Part shown: positions 16,613 through 24,548 of the stretch, one piece after another
Numbering within the stretch: position 1 is the first letter of the stretch
Layout of the letters: every line of letters begins with the position of its first letter
Source: JAADEM01 sp965371855
GTDB lineage: Bacteria; Bacteroidota; Bacteroidia; Bacteroidales; Marinilabiliaceae
Length of the DNA: 27,497 nt
Assembly: GCA_965371855.1 (NCBI GenBank)
Contig: CBDUZZ010000064.1
Coordinates: 1 to 27,497, forward strand
Reading direction: 5' to 3'
Position numbers and translations under genes: made by a program
Notes under the pieces: model-generated
The model's input: the letters and a program-made list of their open reading frames with translations, nothing else
What the model was told of the DNA's origin: nothing
Databases searched by the model: none

Positions 16613-17392
16613 TCACACCTCCTTCTCTTTTATTTTATAATAGGTATAGGTAAGGGTAGTTATGATTGCACACACAATAACGATAAACATGGTCTTTATT
16701 GCAGACTCTTGTGTTTCCCATATCCTCTGTGCAATATATTCAATCCCATCGTCCAAGTTCATATCTTCAAATATCAGATAAAAATAACCGATAACCGATA
16801 ATATAAACATCCCTACAAAAACCAAAGTCTTTATCAATGGATACCTTCGGGCAATAACTGCTCCGGTAATAAACAGAGTGGATGTAAGGATGTAGAGCGC
16901 AGGTAGGACATAAAAAAACAAAAGATAATCACTTTTCCTAGAAAGTTCGTTAAATGTAAAATCAAAGCTGAATGATGCTATCTGTTTAGCGGGAAAAATA
17001 AAATGAACAATAGAAACGGTTAAATACGCAGCTAAGTAGAATAATATCGGAAAGAAAAGAGTGAAGAAAATAACTCTGACCATGTATTCATATACAAATT
17101 TCTCAAGCACCGATGCAGGAAGCATAATCATACTAACAGTTGTATCCTTTTTTCTGAAATATGGGAAAGAGTTACCTATATAAAGAATAGCCGCAATTGC
17201 TCCGGTCATAAAAAACAGTGGTGGCCATGAACGACTATACCATCGAAAATTACTAGCCATGAACATGAAAAATATCAAAAAAGAGAGGGCAATAAAAGCT
17301 CCGGAAACAGTTAACAACAATATCTTACTACGCATACGGTACTGATAAGCCGCATATTTAAAAAATCGTGAGGGACTAAATATCTGATTCAT
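16613..17392 (-). CDS. ABC transporter membrane protein
   Basis: A 259-residue inner-membrane protein with about six hydrophobic segments (near 24-46, 57-75, 105-134, 156-181, 187-208 and 232-251) and a basic N-terminus. It has the size and layout of an ABC-2-type permease that pairs with the ATPase gene just upstream. The start at 17392 overlaps the ATPase stop by 17 bases, and its own stop touches the start of the GntR gene, so the three are translationally coupled. No signature names a substrate; export of a lipid, peptide or antibiotic-like compound is typical for YtrA-linked transporters, but that is inference. Confidence 0.75.
   Translation of the reverse strand: MNQIFSPSRFFKYAAYQYRMRSKILLLTVSGAFIALSFLIFFMFMASNFRWYSRSWPPLFFMTGAIAAILYIGNSFPYFRKKDTTVSMIMLPASVLEKFVYEYMVRVIFFTLFFPILFYLAAYLTVSIVHFIFPAKQIASFSFDFTFNELSRKSDYLLFFYVLPALYILTSTLFITGAVIARRYPLIKTLVFVGMFILSVIGYFYLIFEDMNLDDGIEYIAQRIWETQESAIKTMFIVIVCAIITTLTYTYYKIKEKEV
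16616..16624 (-). promoter_or_regulatory. Perfect Shine-Dalgarno before the GntR gene
   Basis: On the minus strand this reads AAGGAGGTG, nine bases complementary to the usual 16S rRNA 3' end, with GGAGG seven bases from the ATG at 16610. Such sites are rare in Bacteroidota, and no other gene in this window has one that I noticed. It lies inside the last codons of the permease gene, which encode basic and acidic residues (KEKEV), so chance is possible. Confidence 0.6.
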
Positions 17393-18206
17393 GAATTTCG
17401 AGTTTTGTGCCGTTAGTAACAGCGTTAAACAACAGTTCTATATCCAATGGAGTATCAGCCCCATTCTTTTTTGTGATTACGCGATACCCACCCGGAGCCG
17501 GCTCATTGTATAAATATTCGGCAGTGCTGATATCAGATACTGTATGAAACTCCATACTTCCGGTTACATCGAGTACGTTATGGTTAAACATTATGTTACC
17601 ATGGTTAATTAACACAATGCGGTCAATCAAATTTTCCACATCTTTAACCTGATGAGTGGATATGATTACAATTTGATTATCTGTAAGCGCACCAGCCATT
17701 ATTCTGCGAAAAAGTGCCTTTGACGGAATATCAAGACCATTGGTAGGTTCGTCAAGGAGCAGTAACCTGCAATTGGTTGACAGTGCAAAAGCGATCAAAA
17801 ATTTCTTTTGCTGCCCATACGACATCTTTGATAAATTTCGTGAGCTGTCAAGTTCAAAATCATTAAGTATAGTTTCCATCTTCGAATAATCAAAGGAAGG
17901 ATACAGAGGAGCAGATGCCTTCAAATATGCATCAATTGTAATTGAAGGTATTGAGAATACCTCAGGTACAAGAAACACCTGCTGAAGAAAAGAGGGATGA
18001 CGGCGATATGGTTGTTCACCAAAAATTTCTACTGAGCCGGACTTCGACACTAATAAACCGGCCATAATTTTTAACAGTGTTGTTTTACCGGCACCATTTT
18101 TCCCGAGTAGCCCTATTATACTTCCCTTTTTTGCCTGAAGAGAGAGAGAATCAAACAGATGCTCTTGTCGTTTGTAACTAAAGGTTAAGTTTTGAATATC
18201 AATCAT
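17376..18206 (-). CDS. ABC transporter ATP-binding protein
   Basis: The 276-residue nucleotide-binding subunit that would power the neighbouring permease from the cytoplasmic side. Walker A is GKNGAGKTT (35-43), the signature is LSKMSYGQQKKF (125-136; MSYGQ in place of LSGGQ), Walker B is LLLLDEPTNGLD (148-159) and the switch histidine is His185 in STHQ. A C-terminal stretch of about 65 residues beyond the core is not assigned. The MSYGQQ signature resembles that of ATPases of the BcrA/YtrB/EcsA-like export group. It begins 26 bases after the stop of the first TlpA-like gene. Confidence 0.9.
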   Translation of the reverse strand: MIDIQNLTFSYKRQEHLFDSLSLQAKKGSIIGLLGKNGAGKTTLLKIMAGLLVSKSGSVEIFGEQPYRRHPSFLQQVFLVPEVFSIPSITIDAYLKASAPLYPSFDYSKMETILNDFELDSSRNLSKMSYGQQKKFLIAFALSTNCRLLLLDEPTNGLDIPSKALFRRIMAGALTDNQIVIISTHQVKDVENLIDRIVLINHGNIMFNHNVLDVTGSMEFHTVSDISTAEYLYNEPAPGGYRVITKKNGADTPLDIELLFNAVTNGTKLEIHESDI

Positions 18207-18232
18207 ATTAACTAAATATTTAGGGTTATTGA

Positions 18233-19726
18233 TTATTTTTTTACCATATTAAAACTTTCATCTATTTGTTTTTCCAATTCCTCTATTTGAGATGGACGTT
18301 TTGCATGTTCTTTTATAATATCTCCATTTTCATCTATCAAAATGTACCATGGAATGCTAATTGAACCGTTTCTATTAAATATCTTTCTCAAATCTTCATT
18401 AAGTTTCTGGTTGGCTCTAATATGATAACCTTCTAAGTTGTAAAACTTAATCATATCTTTCCATTGTTTGCTTTTATCCTCTTTGTCTATAGAGATATAG
18501 AGTATTTTTATGTTTTTTGATAATAGTAATTTCTTTAATTCTTCTTTGTGTTCAAATTCAGCTTTGCAAGGGCCGCACCATGTTGCCCAAACATCAACAT
18601 AAACTTTTTTCCCTTTCATTGAGCTTACACTTTTCTTTAATAAGTTAATGCCTTCATAGCCATTAATAAATTTGATATTTTCATTAAATGGTTTTTCTTT
18701 CTTTTTGTGAAATTCGACAATTGGGCTTACCATTGGCTTTAAATATCTGGTGTATTCACTATTAGGAAAATCCGTTTTAAATTCTTCAAATAATGAAATT
18801 AGTTCTTTTTCATATTTCTTCTGGAGACATTTATTAAACAGATATGTCGCATCATAATATTCAAGCATATTTGAAGTTAAATGTTTTTTAGATTCTTTAA
18901 TGTGATGGGTATGTCTAAATCCATTTTTAAAGAATTCTTTCAGTTTTTCAATGTCAGTGGGATTATCAGGGTATTCATTGTACTTGATAAAATTTTCAGC
19001 AAGTGAGTAATACCATGGGGAACTAATTAAGAAATTAGTAGTTGGTGATACTTCCGCAAATGTTTCTTCCAACATTTTTTCAATTTCAGAGGTGAACACA
19101 CCATTGTTTTTTCTCGAGTCTTCAAAGTGTTTTAATAATGCCACAGTTACTTGAACAGCTGAATAATAGCACTCCCTATCTAGTTTAACCAATTGAAAGA
19201 ATTCTTCTGAAATGTCTTTATTTGAAAGCAATTCATCAAACAAGGCTATTTCATTGTCTTTTAATGATTTAAGTTTAAGTTTAATAACAGAGGCAACAGA
19301 ATCTTTAGTAAACTCCCGTGCCGCTGATTGTATATGATCAGGATTTGGTAATAAATTATAGGCATCTTGTCCTTTTTGATTATCGCAGATAACTATAAAA
19401 GTATTCTCCTTTGATTCTAAATTGAAGTTTACATCATAATTTATTCCTGCTTCCACTATTAAAGTTCCATACGCTTTTCCGGGAATAAATATTTTTACAA
19501 ACGATGGTTTTTCAATATTCATTGTAATTGTAAAATTCCCTAAAGAATCTGTCAAAACAGCTTCTTTAAAAGCATAATTGCACACTCCGTTTATTGGAAC
19601 GGTATATTCGATTTTGTCGAGAATATCTCCATTAATTTTTCCTATTATAGTTACTTCATTTTTTTTACCCTGACATCCAAAAAGTCCGGTTATTAAAATT
19701 GCTAGAATTAATTGGTGTAATTTCAT
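18233..19726 (-). CDS. TlpA-like thioredoxin-fold lipoprotein with CGPC motif
   Basis: A 497-residue lipoprotein (signal ending LFGC, Cys18). Residues about 24-110 form a beta-sandwich of the DUF4369 kind (VTIIGKINGD, then DSLGNFTITM); a helical middle runs from about 120 to 365; a TlpA thioredoxin domain ends the protein, with WCGPC at 383-387 and the cis-proline in ISIPWYILID (about 456-465). Expected to be a membrane-tethered thiol-disulphide oxidoreductase in the periplasm. It has the same build as the protein at 14075-15523 but is clearly diverged, so this is an old duplication. It is the first gene of the six-gene run and has a consensus promoter. Confidence 0.85.
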   Translation of the reverse strand: MKLHQLILAILITGLFGCQGKKNEVTIIGKINGDILDKIEYTVPINGVCNYAFKEAVLTDSLGNFTITMNIEKPSFVKIFIPGKAYGTLIVEAGINYDVNFNLESKENTFIVICDNQKGQDAYNLLPNPDHIQSAAREFTKDSVASVIKLKLKSLKDNEIALFDELLSNKDISEEFFQLVKLDRECYYSAVQVTVALLKHFEDSRKNNGVFTSEIEKMLEETFAEVSPTTNFLISSPWYYSLAENFIKYNEYPDNPTDIEKLKEFFKNGFRHTHHIKESKKHLTSNMLEYYDATYLFNKCLQKKYEKELISLFEEFKTDFPNSEYTRYLKPMVSPIVEFHKKKEKPFNENIKFINGYEGINLLKKSVSSMKGKKVYVDVWATWCGPCKAEFEHKEELKKLLLSKNIKILYISIDKEDKSKQWKDMIKFYNLEGYHIRANQKLNEDLRKIFNRNGSISIPWYILIDENGDIIKEHAKRPSQIEELEKQIDESFNMVKK

Positions 19727-19805
19727 TTATATATTTTTTAATGTTATAATTAAAAACAAAGAAGTCACTTTTCTCGTACCACTGTCCTATCGATATAGTA
19801 CACTA

Positions 19806-19836
19806 CAAATGTAAAGCATTTTTTTTAATGACCAAA
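19806..19836 (-). promoter_or_regulatory. Consensus Bacteroidota promoter for the six-gene operon
   Basis: On the minus strand TTTG (19836-19833) and TACATTTG (19813-19806) are separated by exactly 19 bases, matching TTTG-N19-21-TAnnTTTG. Transcription would start near 19800, leaving a leader of about 70-75 bases before the ATG at 19726. It lies between the terminator of the upstream operon and the first TlpA-like gene, where a promoter is needed. Confidence 0.82.
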
Positions 19837-19885
19837 CTTTTATGGAAAATTTTATGATTTTATCTTTTCTGGTATTAAGAAGGAA

Positions 19886-19930
19886 ATATAAAAAACAAGT
19901 GAGCGAATGACTTGAAGTCATCTGCTCACT
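19886..19930 (-). terminator. Rho-independent terminator after the glycosyltransferase gene
   Basis: On the minus strand AGTGAGC (19930-19924) pairs with GCTCACT (19904-19898); ATGACTT and AGTCAT extend the stem inside across small bulges, and TTGTTTTTTATA follows. It lies nine bases after the stop of the gene at 19939 and ends the mtaB-to-glycosyltransferase operon. Confidence 0.88.
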
Positions 19931-19938
19931 AAAAAACA

Positions 19939-20964
19939 TTACATCAATTCACTATATCGTCTTTGCTTACGAGCGAAGAAATGCCATACCAGACTACCTT
20001 TAAAAATCTCATTGTGAGTATTAACCTTTACATCAGGCAACAGTTTTTTACGTTTACTCAACATCAACCGAAGTCCTTTATAAAATGAAAAGTGTGCCTT
20101 TACTACTGCATAAAAGAAACTGAACTCACCCTTTACAAGAAAATGAGCTGCCGCAACACCATCCAGTATCATACGTATTAGTATCCTACGTTTAAACCTC
20201 CTTTTCGGAAGATTCTTAACCAACATAAAAAGATTATTTCTGAAATTAAGATATGTCTTATGTGAGTTTTGTTGGTTAAGTGTTCCACCACCAAGATGAA
20301 AAACCTCACTATCAGCCACACTCATTATCTTATATCCCATGTTTTTAATCCGCCAGCAGAGATCAATCTCCTCCATGTGAGCAAAAAAATCTTCATCCAG
20401 CCCTCCACAATCATTATAAATTTCAGAACGTATCAGCATCGCTGCTCCACTACCCCAAAAAACAGGTATCGTACTATCGTACTGACCTTCATCTTTCTCT
20501 ATATGATCAAACACACGCCCACGACAAAAAGGGAAACCATACTTATCGATAAAACCACCGGCTGCACCAGCATATTCAAACAATTCCGGCTCTTTGTAAC
20601 TTTTTATCTTTGGCGAACAGATAGCTACCTCTTTATCAGAATCCATAACTTTGAGCAACGGAGGCAACCAGTTTTTTCCAGGTGCAACATCCGAATTAAG
20701 CAGAAGGAAATACTCAGCCTCTATTTGACGTAAGGCTCGGTTATATCCACCGGCAAAACCGTAATTCTTGTCTAACAAAACCAGTTTTACTGACGGGAAA
20801 TTCCTTTTTATAAAAGATAAACTATCGTCAGTTGAATTATTATCGGCAACATAAACTACAGCCCCATCTATGTCAGAATACTTAACAACATCAGGCAAGT
20901 ATGTTTTCAACAGTTCAACCCCGTTCCAGTTAAGAATCACTATGGCTACTTTTGTTTTACTCAT
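19939..20964 (-). CDS. Family 2 glycosyltransferase (rhamnosyltransferase-like)
   Basis: A 341-residue GT-A-fold transferase that adds a sugar from a nucleotide donor to a glycan or lipid acceptor at the inner face of the membrane. It begins VAIVILNWNG (6-15) and shows DNNSTDDS (41-48), NYGFAGGYN (67-75), the metal-binding NSDV (90-93, in place of DxD), GSGAAMLIR (171-179) and FFAHMEEIDLCWR (193-205), which holds the probable catalytic acidic residues. These fit the WbbL-like branch. The C-terminal 90 residues are basic with an amphipathic or hydrophobic stretch (about 255-295), consistent with membrane binding. The ATG at 20964 overlaps the stop of the small upstream frame by eight bases. 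Donor and acceptor are unknown. Confidence 0.9.
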   Translation of the reverse strand: MSKTKVAIVILNWNGVELLKTYLPDVVKYSDIDGAVVYVADNNSTDDSLSFIKRNFPSVKLVLLDKNYGFAGGYNRALRQIEAEYFLLLNSDVAPGKNWLPPLLKVMDSDKEVAICSPKIKSYKEPELFEYAGAAGGFIDKYGFPFCRGRVFDHIEKDEGQYDSTIPVFWGSGAAMLIRSEIYNDCGGLDEDFFAHMEEIDLCWRIKNMGYKIMSVADSEVFHLGGGTLNQQNSHKTYLNFRNNLFMLVKNLPKRRFKRRILIRMILDGVAAAHFLVKGEFSFFYAVVKAHFSFYKGLRLMLSKRKKLLPDVKVNTHNEIFKGSLVWHFFARKQRRYSELM

Positions 20965-21235
20965 TATTTATATCATAATTTTCTATTACGGGAACTCTAT
21001 GTTTAATATGTTTCCATCTTTTATGTGACCATAAATAATACTCCGGCTTTTCAACTATCATATCCTCGATATATTTCAGATTTTCCATTATAACTTCTTT
21101 CCTGTACCCAATTATCCGAATAAGAATATATAAAAAGTCTGAAACTCTATATAAAACCCAAAAGGGAAATAAACTAATTAACCCTAAACTATAAAACACT
21201 AGATAATAACATACTTTTTGCATGACTATCTTCAT
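20957..21235 (-). pseudogene. Internally deleted copy of the LpxL-like acyltransferase
   Basis: An in-frame 92-codon reading frame made only of the two ends of the neighbouring acyltransferase: the N-terminal membrane part (MQKVCYYLVFYSLGLISL to MENLKY, matching residues 1-51 of the parent) joined to its C-terminal end (PEYYLWSHKRWKH; parent PEYWLWSHKRWKH). About 220 central residues, including the catalytic His and Glu, are missing. The frame starts in an ATGA overlap with the parent's stop (ATG 21235; the start homologous to the parent is 21223) and runs eight bases into the glycosyltransferase gene. It has no stop or frameshift, so a small membrane protein may still be made. The N-terminal DNA is nearly identical to the parent (93 bases perfect), the C-terminal DNA much less so. 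Confidence 0.85.
21071..21163. repeat. 93-base perfect direct repeat, copy in the deleted gene
   Basis: Bases 21071-21163 are identical to 22015-22107 without a mismatch. The adjoining 60 bases towards the gene start (21164-21223 against 22108-22167) differ at about eight positions. The abrupt change in identity suggests a gene-conversion tract or a recombination end. Confidence 0.9.
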
Positions 21236-22167
21236 TGTGTATGAGTACCATAAACAACCCCGCTGCGATATTTATTATATGGAGGCAATGACAGGTCTCT
21301 ATTATCAACATGCTTCCATCGCTTGTGCGACCACAACCAATACTCCGGTGTTTCGCTAATAACTCCTTCAACATAATTCATCACAGCATCTGTTATTTCA
21401 TACTCCTTAGTATCTTTTGAATTTTCAAACATTGGCACAACAGTTACTTTGTAGTGTCCACGTTTCACCTTATCCACTCTGGTAAAAATAACAACATCAT
21501 TTAATTTTTTTGCCATTTTTTCCAATCCCATATGTACCGGTGTATTCTGGTTAAGAAAACTAGTTACATATTGAATATTTGGTTTTCCCGGTGTTTGATC
21601 AGCAACCATTGCCAATACATATCTTTGGTTTTTATTTTTCAAACTAACTACATCTCTAAAGGAACTCTTCATTGTAAAAACTTTCTCACCTGTTTTAGTC
21701 CTGAGAAATTGCATATACTTATCAAACACCTTATTGGTCATTGGACTATATATAGCACAAAGCTGTGACTTAATTTCATATTGCAATGTTGAGACCCACT
21801 CCCAATTTCCATAATGCCCCATAGCCATTAGAACATCACGCCCCTCATCAAACATCTTATTAATATACTCTGAATTTTCGTAAACAATACGTTTCTTGTA
21901 TTGCTTATCAGACATCGTTTGAAACTTAAAAGTCTCAATAAACAAATCGCTAAAGTGATGATAAAATTTATTTCTGATATCAATAATTTCATCTTCGCTT
22001 TTCTCAGGGAAAGAATATTTCAGATTTTCCATTATAACTTCTTTCCTGTACCCAATTATCCGAATAAGAATATATAAAAAGTCTGAAACTCTATATAAAA
22101 CCCAAAATGGCAATAAACTAATTAGCCCTAAACCATAAAACACTAAATAATAATATATCTTTTGCAT
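21232..22167 (-). CDS. Lysophospholipid/lipid A acyltransferase (LpxL/HtrB family)
   Basis: Transfers an acyl chain to a lipid A precursor or a related lipid at the inner membrane. The 311 residues start with a hydrophobic anchor (about 5-25) and hold the catalytic HX4E in MGHYGNWEW (His118, Glu123), followed by VADQTPGKP (187-195) and the C-terminal PEYWLWSHKRWKH that marks this family. Length is normal. In Bacteroidota some members instead make glycine or serine lipids or act on capsule lipids, so lipid A is the likely but unproven acceptor. It lies 101 bases after the inositol monophosphatase gene, across a slipped ACTGATTACTG-like spacer (22168-22268), and overlaps the deleted copy by ATGA. 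Confidence 0.88.
   Translation of the reverse strand: MQKIYYYLVFYGLGLISLLPFWVLYRVSDFLYILIRIIGYRKEVIMENLKYSFPEKSEDEIIDIRNKFYHHFSDLFIETFKFQTMSDKQYKKRIVYENSEYINKMFDEGRDVLMAMGHYGNWEWVSTLQYEIKSQLCAIYSPMTNKVFDKYMQFLRTKTGEKVFTMKSSFRDVVSLKNKNQRYVLAMVADQTPGKPNIQYVTSFLNQNTPVHMGLEKMAKKLNDVVIFTRVDKVKRGHYKVTVVPMFENSKDTKEYEITDAVMNYVEGVISETPEYWLWSHKRWKHVDNRDLSLPPYNKYRSGVVYGTHTQ
22015..22107. repeat. 93-base perfect direct repeat, copy in the intact gene
   Basis: The partner of 21071-21163; it covers codons from about residue 20 to 51 of the intact acyltransferase. The centre-to-centre distance is 944 bases, so recombination between the two would remove almost one full gene. Confidence 0.9.
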
Positions 22168-22268
22168 AACTATGTAATTGACTATTTTCTAATTGTTTAA
22201 TAGTTTATTTGTTTAATAATATACTGATTACTGGTTACTGATAATTGTTCACTGATTACTGTTAAATG

Positions 22269-23060
22269 TTAAGGTTTCATAATCTGCTTAATTACTCCGG
22301 CAAACTCCTCAAATACGCCACTTGCAGAAGCTACCATCTCCCCACTAAAAAGATAATCCCCTTCACCCGAGAAATCACAAACTCTACCTCCTGCTTCTTT
22401 AATTATAACAACACCGGCAGCTACATCCCACAACTGCAAACCATACTCATAAAACGCATCATACCTGCCACAGGCAACATAAACCAAGTCAGTAGCTGCA
22501 GAACCAAGTCGCCTGACACCATGAGAATTCTTCATAAAATAATCCATTGTTTCCATAAACTGTGACAGATATGTGAAATTACTGTATGGAAAACCGGTAG
22601 CAATCAGGCTATCCTTTACAGAAGTCCTGCCGGAAACAGCAATCTTATTACCATCAAGCCAGGCTCCACCGCCCTTCCATGCATAAAAACACTCATTTAA
22701 TCCTGCCTCGTAAACAACACCAAGAACAATCTCATTCCTGTACATCAAACCTATACTTATAGCATACGGCACAACACCATGAATAAAATTAGTAGTGCCA
22801 TCTATCGGATCAACAATCCAGTTATACTCCTCCCCTTTTTCACTTATAGAATTCTCCTCAACAATAAATCCGGCACCGGTAACCAAACCTTTAAGTGCTT
22901 CAACAATTCTTTGTTCCGATAATTTATCAACTGTTGTTACAAAGTCATTATGACCTTTTTCCTCGACTGACAAATTGCCATTCGCACGCATCTCTTTAAT
23001 AAAACTGCCTGTTTTCCGGGCAATCTGAACAACTCTTTTGCAAACATTTTCTAACTCCAT
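22269..23060 (-). CDS. Inositol monophosphatase family phosphatase
   Basis: A Mg2+-dependent phosphatase of the FIG/IMPase superfamily (SuhB-like). The 263 residues carry the metal ligands Glu68/Glu69 in IVEEN, the core motif WIVDPIDGTTNF (81-92) with Asp84, Asp87 and Thr89/Thr90 nearby, and the third ligand in WDVAAG (Asp212) followed by EAGG. Length is typical. The natural substrate may be inositol-1-phosphate, a sugar phosphate or phosphoadenosine phosphate (CysQ-like); the sequence alone does not settle this. It starts five bases after the mtaB stop and is surely co-transcribed with it. Confidence 0.92.
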   Translation of the reverse strand: MELENVCKRVVQIARKTGSFIKEMRANGNLSVEEKGHNDFVTTVDKLSEQRIVEALKGLVTGAGFIVEENSISEKGEEYNWIVDPIDGTTNFIHGVVPYAISIGLMYRNEIVLGVVYEAGLNECFYAWKGGGAWLDGNKIAVSGRTSVKDSLIATGFPYSNFTYLSQFMETMDYFMKNSHGVRRLGSAATDLVYVACGRYDAFYEYGLQLWDVAAGVVIIKEAGGRVCDFSGEGDYLFSGEMVASASGVFEEFAGVIKQIMKP

Positions 23061-23065
23061 ATTTT

Positions 23066-24382
23066 TTAAATTAATTTACCTGTTACTGATTCGCCATCAA
23101 AAGAGAGAATTTGTAGTTTCACTCTTCTTATTGTATTTATCAGGCTTTTATCATAAGTAACCCCCACTCTGATATAATTTTCTGTAAAACCGTATATCTC
23201 ACCATCATGGATATTCTTCTCAAACAAAACTTTAACCTCTGTACCTATGAAACTTTTATAATAACTATTTCTCTTTTTTTCTGACAGCTCATGCAACTCT
23301 TTACTTCTGCGTTTTCGCTCTTCAACAGGTACTACCTCTTTTATTTCCAAAGCTTGCGTACCAGGCCTCTCCGAATATGTAAAAACATGAAGTTGTGAAA
23401 AATCTGTTTCCTCCAAAAAATCAACCGTTTCAAGATATAATTCCTCAGTTTCTCCCCTTACTCCGACAATAACGTCAACCCCAATAAAAGCATGTGGTAT
23501 TTTTTGTTTTACATAATCAATACGATTGGCAAAAAGTTTTGTATCATACCTACGCTTCATAAGTTTTAAAATAACATCAGAACCAGACTGCAAAGGTATA
23601 TGAAAATGTGGCATAAACTTTTTTGATTGTGCTACAAAATCAATTATTTCATTTGTGAGCAAATTTGGTTCAATGGAAGATATCCGGTATCTCTCCACTC
23701 CGTCCAATTTATCAAGTTCTTTTATCAAACCTAAAAAAGATTCTCCTTGTACTTTTCCAAAATCACCAATATTTACTCCTGTAAGGATTATCTCTTTTGC
23801 ACCTAACTTAATTGCTTCCTCAGCTTGTTTTACCGTATTTGATATTGTATCACTTCTGCTTAACCCCCGGGCGAAAGGAATAGTACAATAACTGCAAAAA
23901 TAGTCACAGCCATCCTGAATTTTCAGAAAACATCGGGTGCGGTCACCTGACGAGAATGTAGATTTAAATACTTTTGTTTTAAGTATTTCACCGCTAATAA
24001 TCACAGGGGTTTTCTTTTTGTTCAAATCTTCCAGATATTTTAAAATATCCATCTTTTCATTTGAACCGAGAATAAGATCAACTCCCTCAATATTGGACAC
24101 ATCACCCGGTTTAAGTTGTGCAAAGCAGCCTGTTACAATAATGTATGCATCCGGATTTTTCTTAATTGCACGTTTAATAGCTTGTTTACTTTTTTTATCA
24201 GCAATATCTGTAACAGTGCATGTATTAATAATATAAACATCAGCTTCTTCATTGAAATTAACCCTTTGAAAACCGGCATCAAGCATAGAACGCGCAACTC
24301 CGGATGTTTCACTATAGTTCAGTTTACATCCCAAAGTAAAGAATGCCACCTTTTTATGCTCAAATACAGCCCTGTCTATCAT
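23066..24382 (-). CDS. mtaB: tRNA t6A37 methylthiotransferase MtaB
   Basis: A radical-SAM enzyme that adds a methylthio group to N6-threonylcarbamoyladenosine-37 in tRNAs reading ANN codons. The 438 residues show the N-terminal UPF0004 domain with three cluster cysteines (Cys19 in TLGCKLN, Cys55 in NTCTVT, Cys86 in VTGCFAQ), the radical-SAM CDYFCSYC (Cys159, Cys163, Cys166) and a C-terminal TRAM-like segment. TLGCKLN with NTCTVT is the MtaB form rather than MiaB or RimO. It is the first gene of a five-member minus-strand operon (mtaB, IMPase, acyltransferase, its deleted copy, glycosyltransferase). Confidence 0.94.
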   Translation of the reverse strand: MIDRAVFEHKKVAFFTLGCKLNYSETSGVARSMLDAGFQRVNFNEEADVYIINTCTVTDIADKKSKQAIKRAIKKNPDAYIIVTGCFAQLKPGDVSNIEGVDLILGSNEKMDILKYLEDLNKKKTPVIISGEILKTKVFKSTFSSGDRTRCFLKIQDGCDYFCSYCTIPFARGLSRSDTISNTVKQAEEAIKLGAKEIILTGVNIGDFGKVQGESFLGLIKELDKLDGVERYRISSIEPNLLTNEIIDFVAQSKKFMPHFHIPLQSGSDVILKLMKRRYDTKLFANRIDYVKQKIPHAFIGVDVIVGVRGETEELYLETVDFLEETDFSQLHVFTYSERPGTQALEIKEVVPVEERKRRSKELHELSEKKRNSYYKSFIGTEVKVLFEKNIHDGEIYGFTENYIRVGVTYDKSLINTIRRVKLQILSFDGESVTGKLI

Positions 24383-24408
24383 TGATGCCTATAAATAATA
24401 TTAAACTG

Positions 24409-24416
24409 CAAAGTTA
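24409..24416 (-). promoter_or_regulatory. Promoter -7 element for mtaB
   Basis: On the minus strand this reads TAACTTTG followed by CAG, an exact match to TAnnTTTG with the frequent CA extension seen also before gldJ and the tRNA. It lies 27 bases before the mtaB ATG. No TTTG is found at the -33 distance. Confidence 0.55.
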
Positions 24417-24467
24417 TAAAAAATGAGGAATTGGATATTGTGTTGATTAATTGATGTGACAATGTGA

Positions 24468-24503
24468 TGATTGGTTGATGCGCTATTGTACATCAACCAA
24501 TCA
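24468..24503. repeat. 13-base-stem palindrome between phoH and mtaB
   Basis: Arms 24468-24480 and 24491-24503 pair perfectly around a ten-base loop. The surrounding 24435-24545 is slipped quasi-repetitive sequence (GATTAATTGATGTG-like, then TTTCAACTTTCAACT). Neither strand has a T-run after the hairpin. The rest of the 166-base gap holds only the mtaB promoter. Confidence 0.55.
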
Positions 24504-24548
24504 GCCTATCAGCACATTAATCGTCAGGTGGACTTTCAACTTTCAACT

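Noticed and set aside
20269..20733. A 154-codon open frame on the plus strand inside the glycosyltransferase gene
   Set aside because: It lies wholly antisense to a gene with clear family motifs and its peptide has no domain-like pattern.
24468..24503. The hairpin between phoH and mtaB as a terminator for phoH
   Set aside because: No T-run follows on the minus strand and the sequence around it is slipped repeat; kept only as a palindrome.
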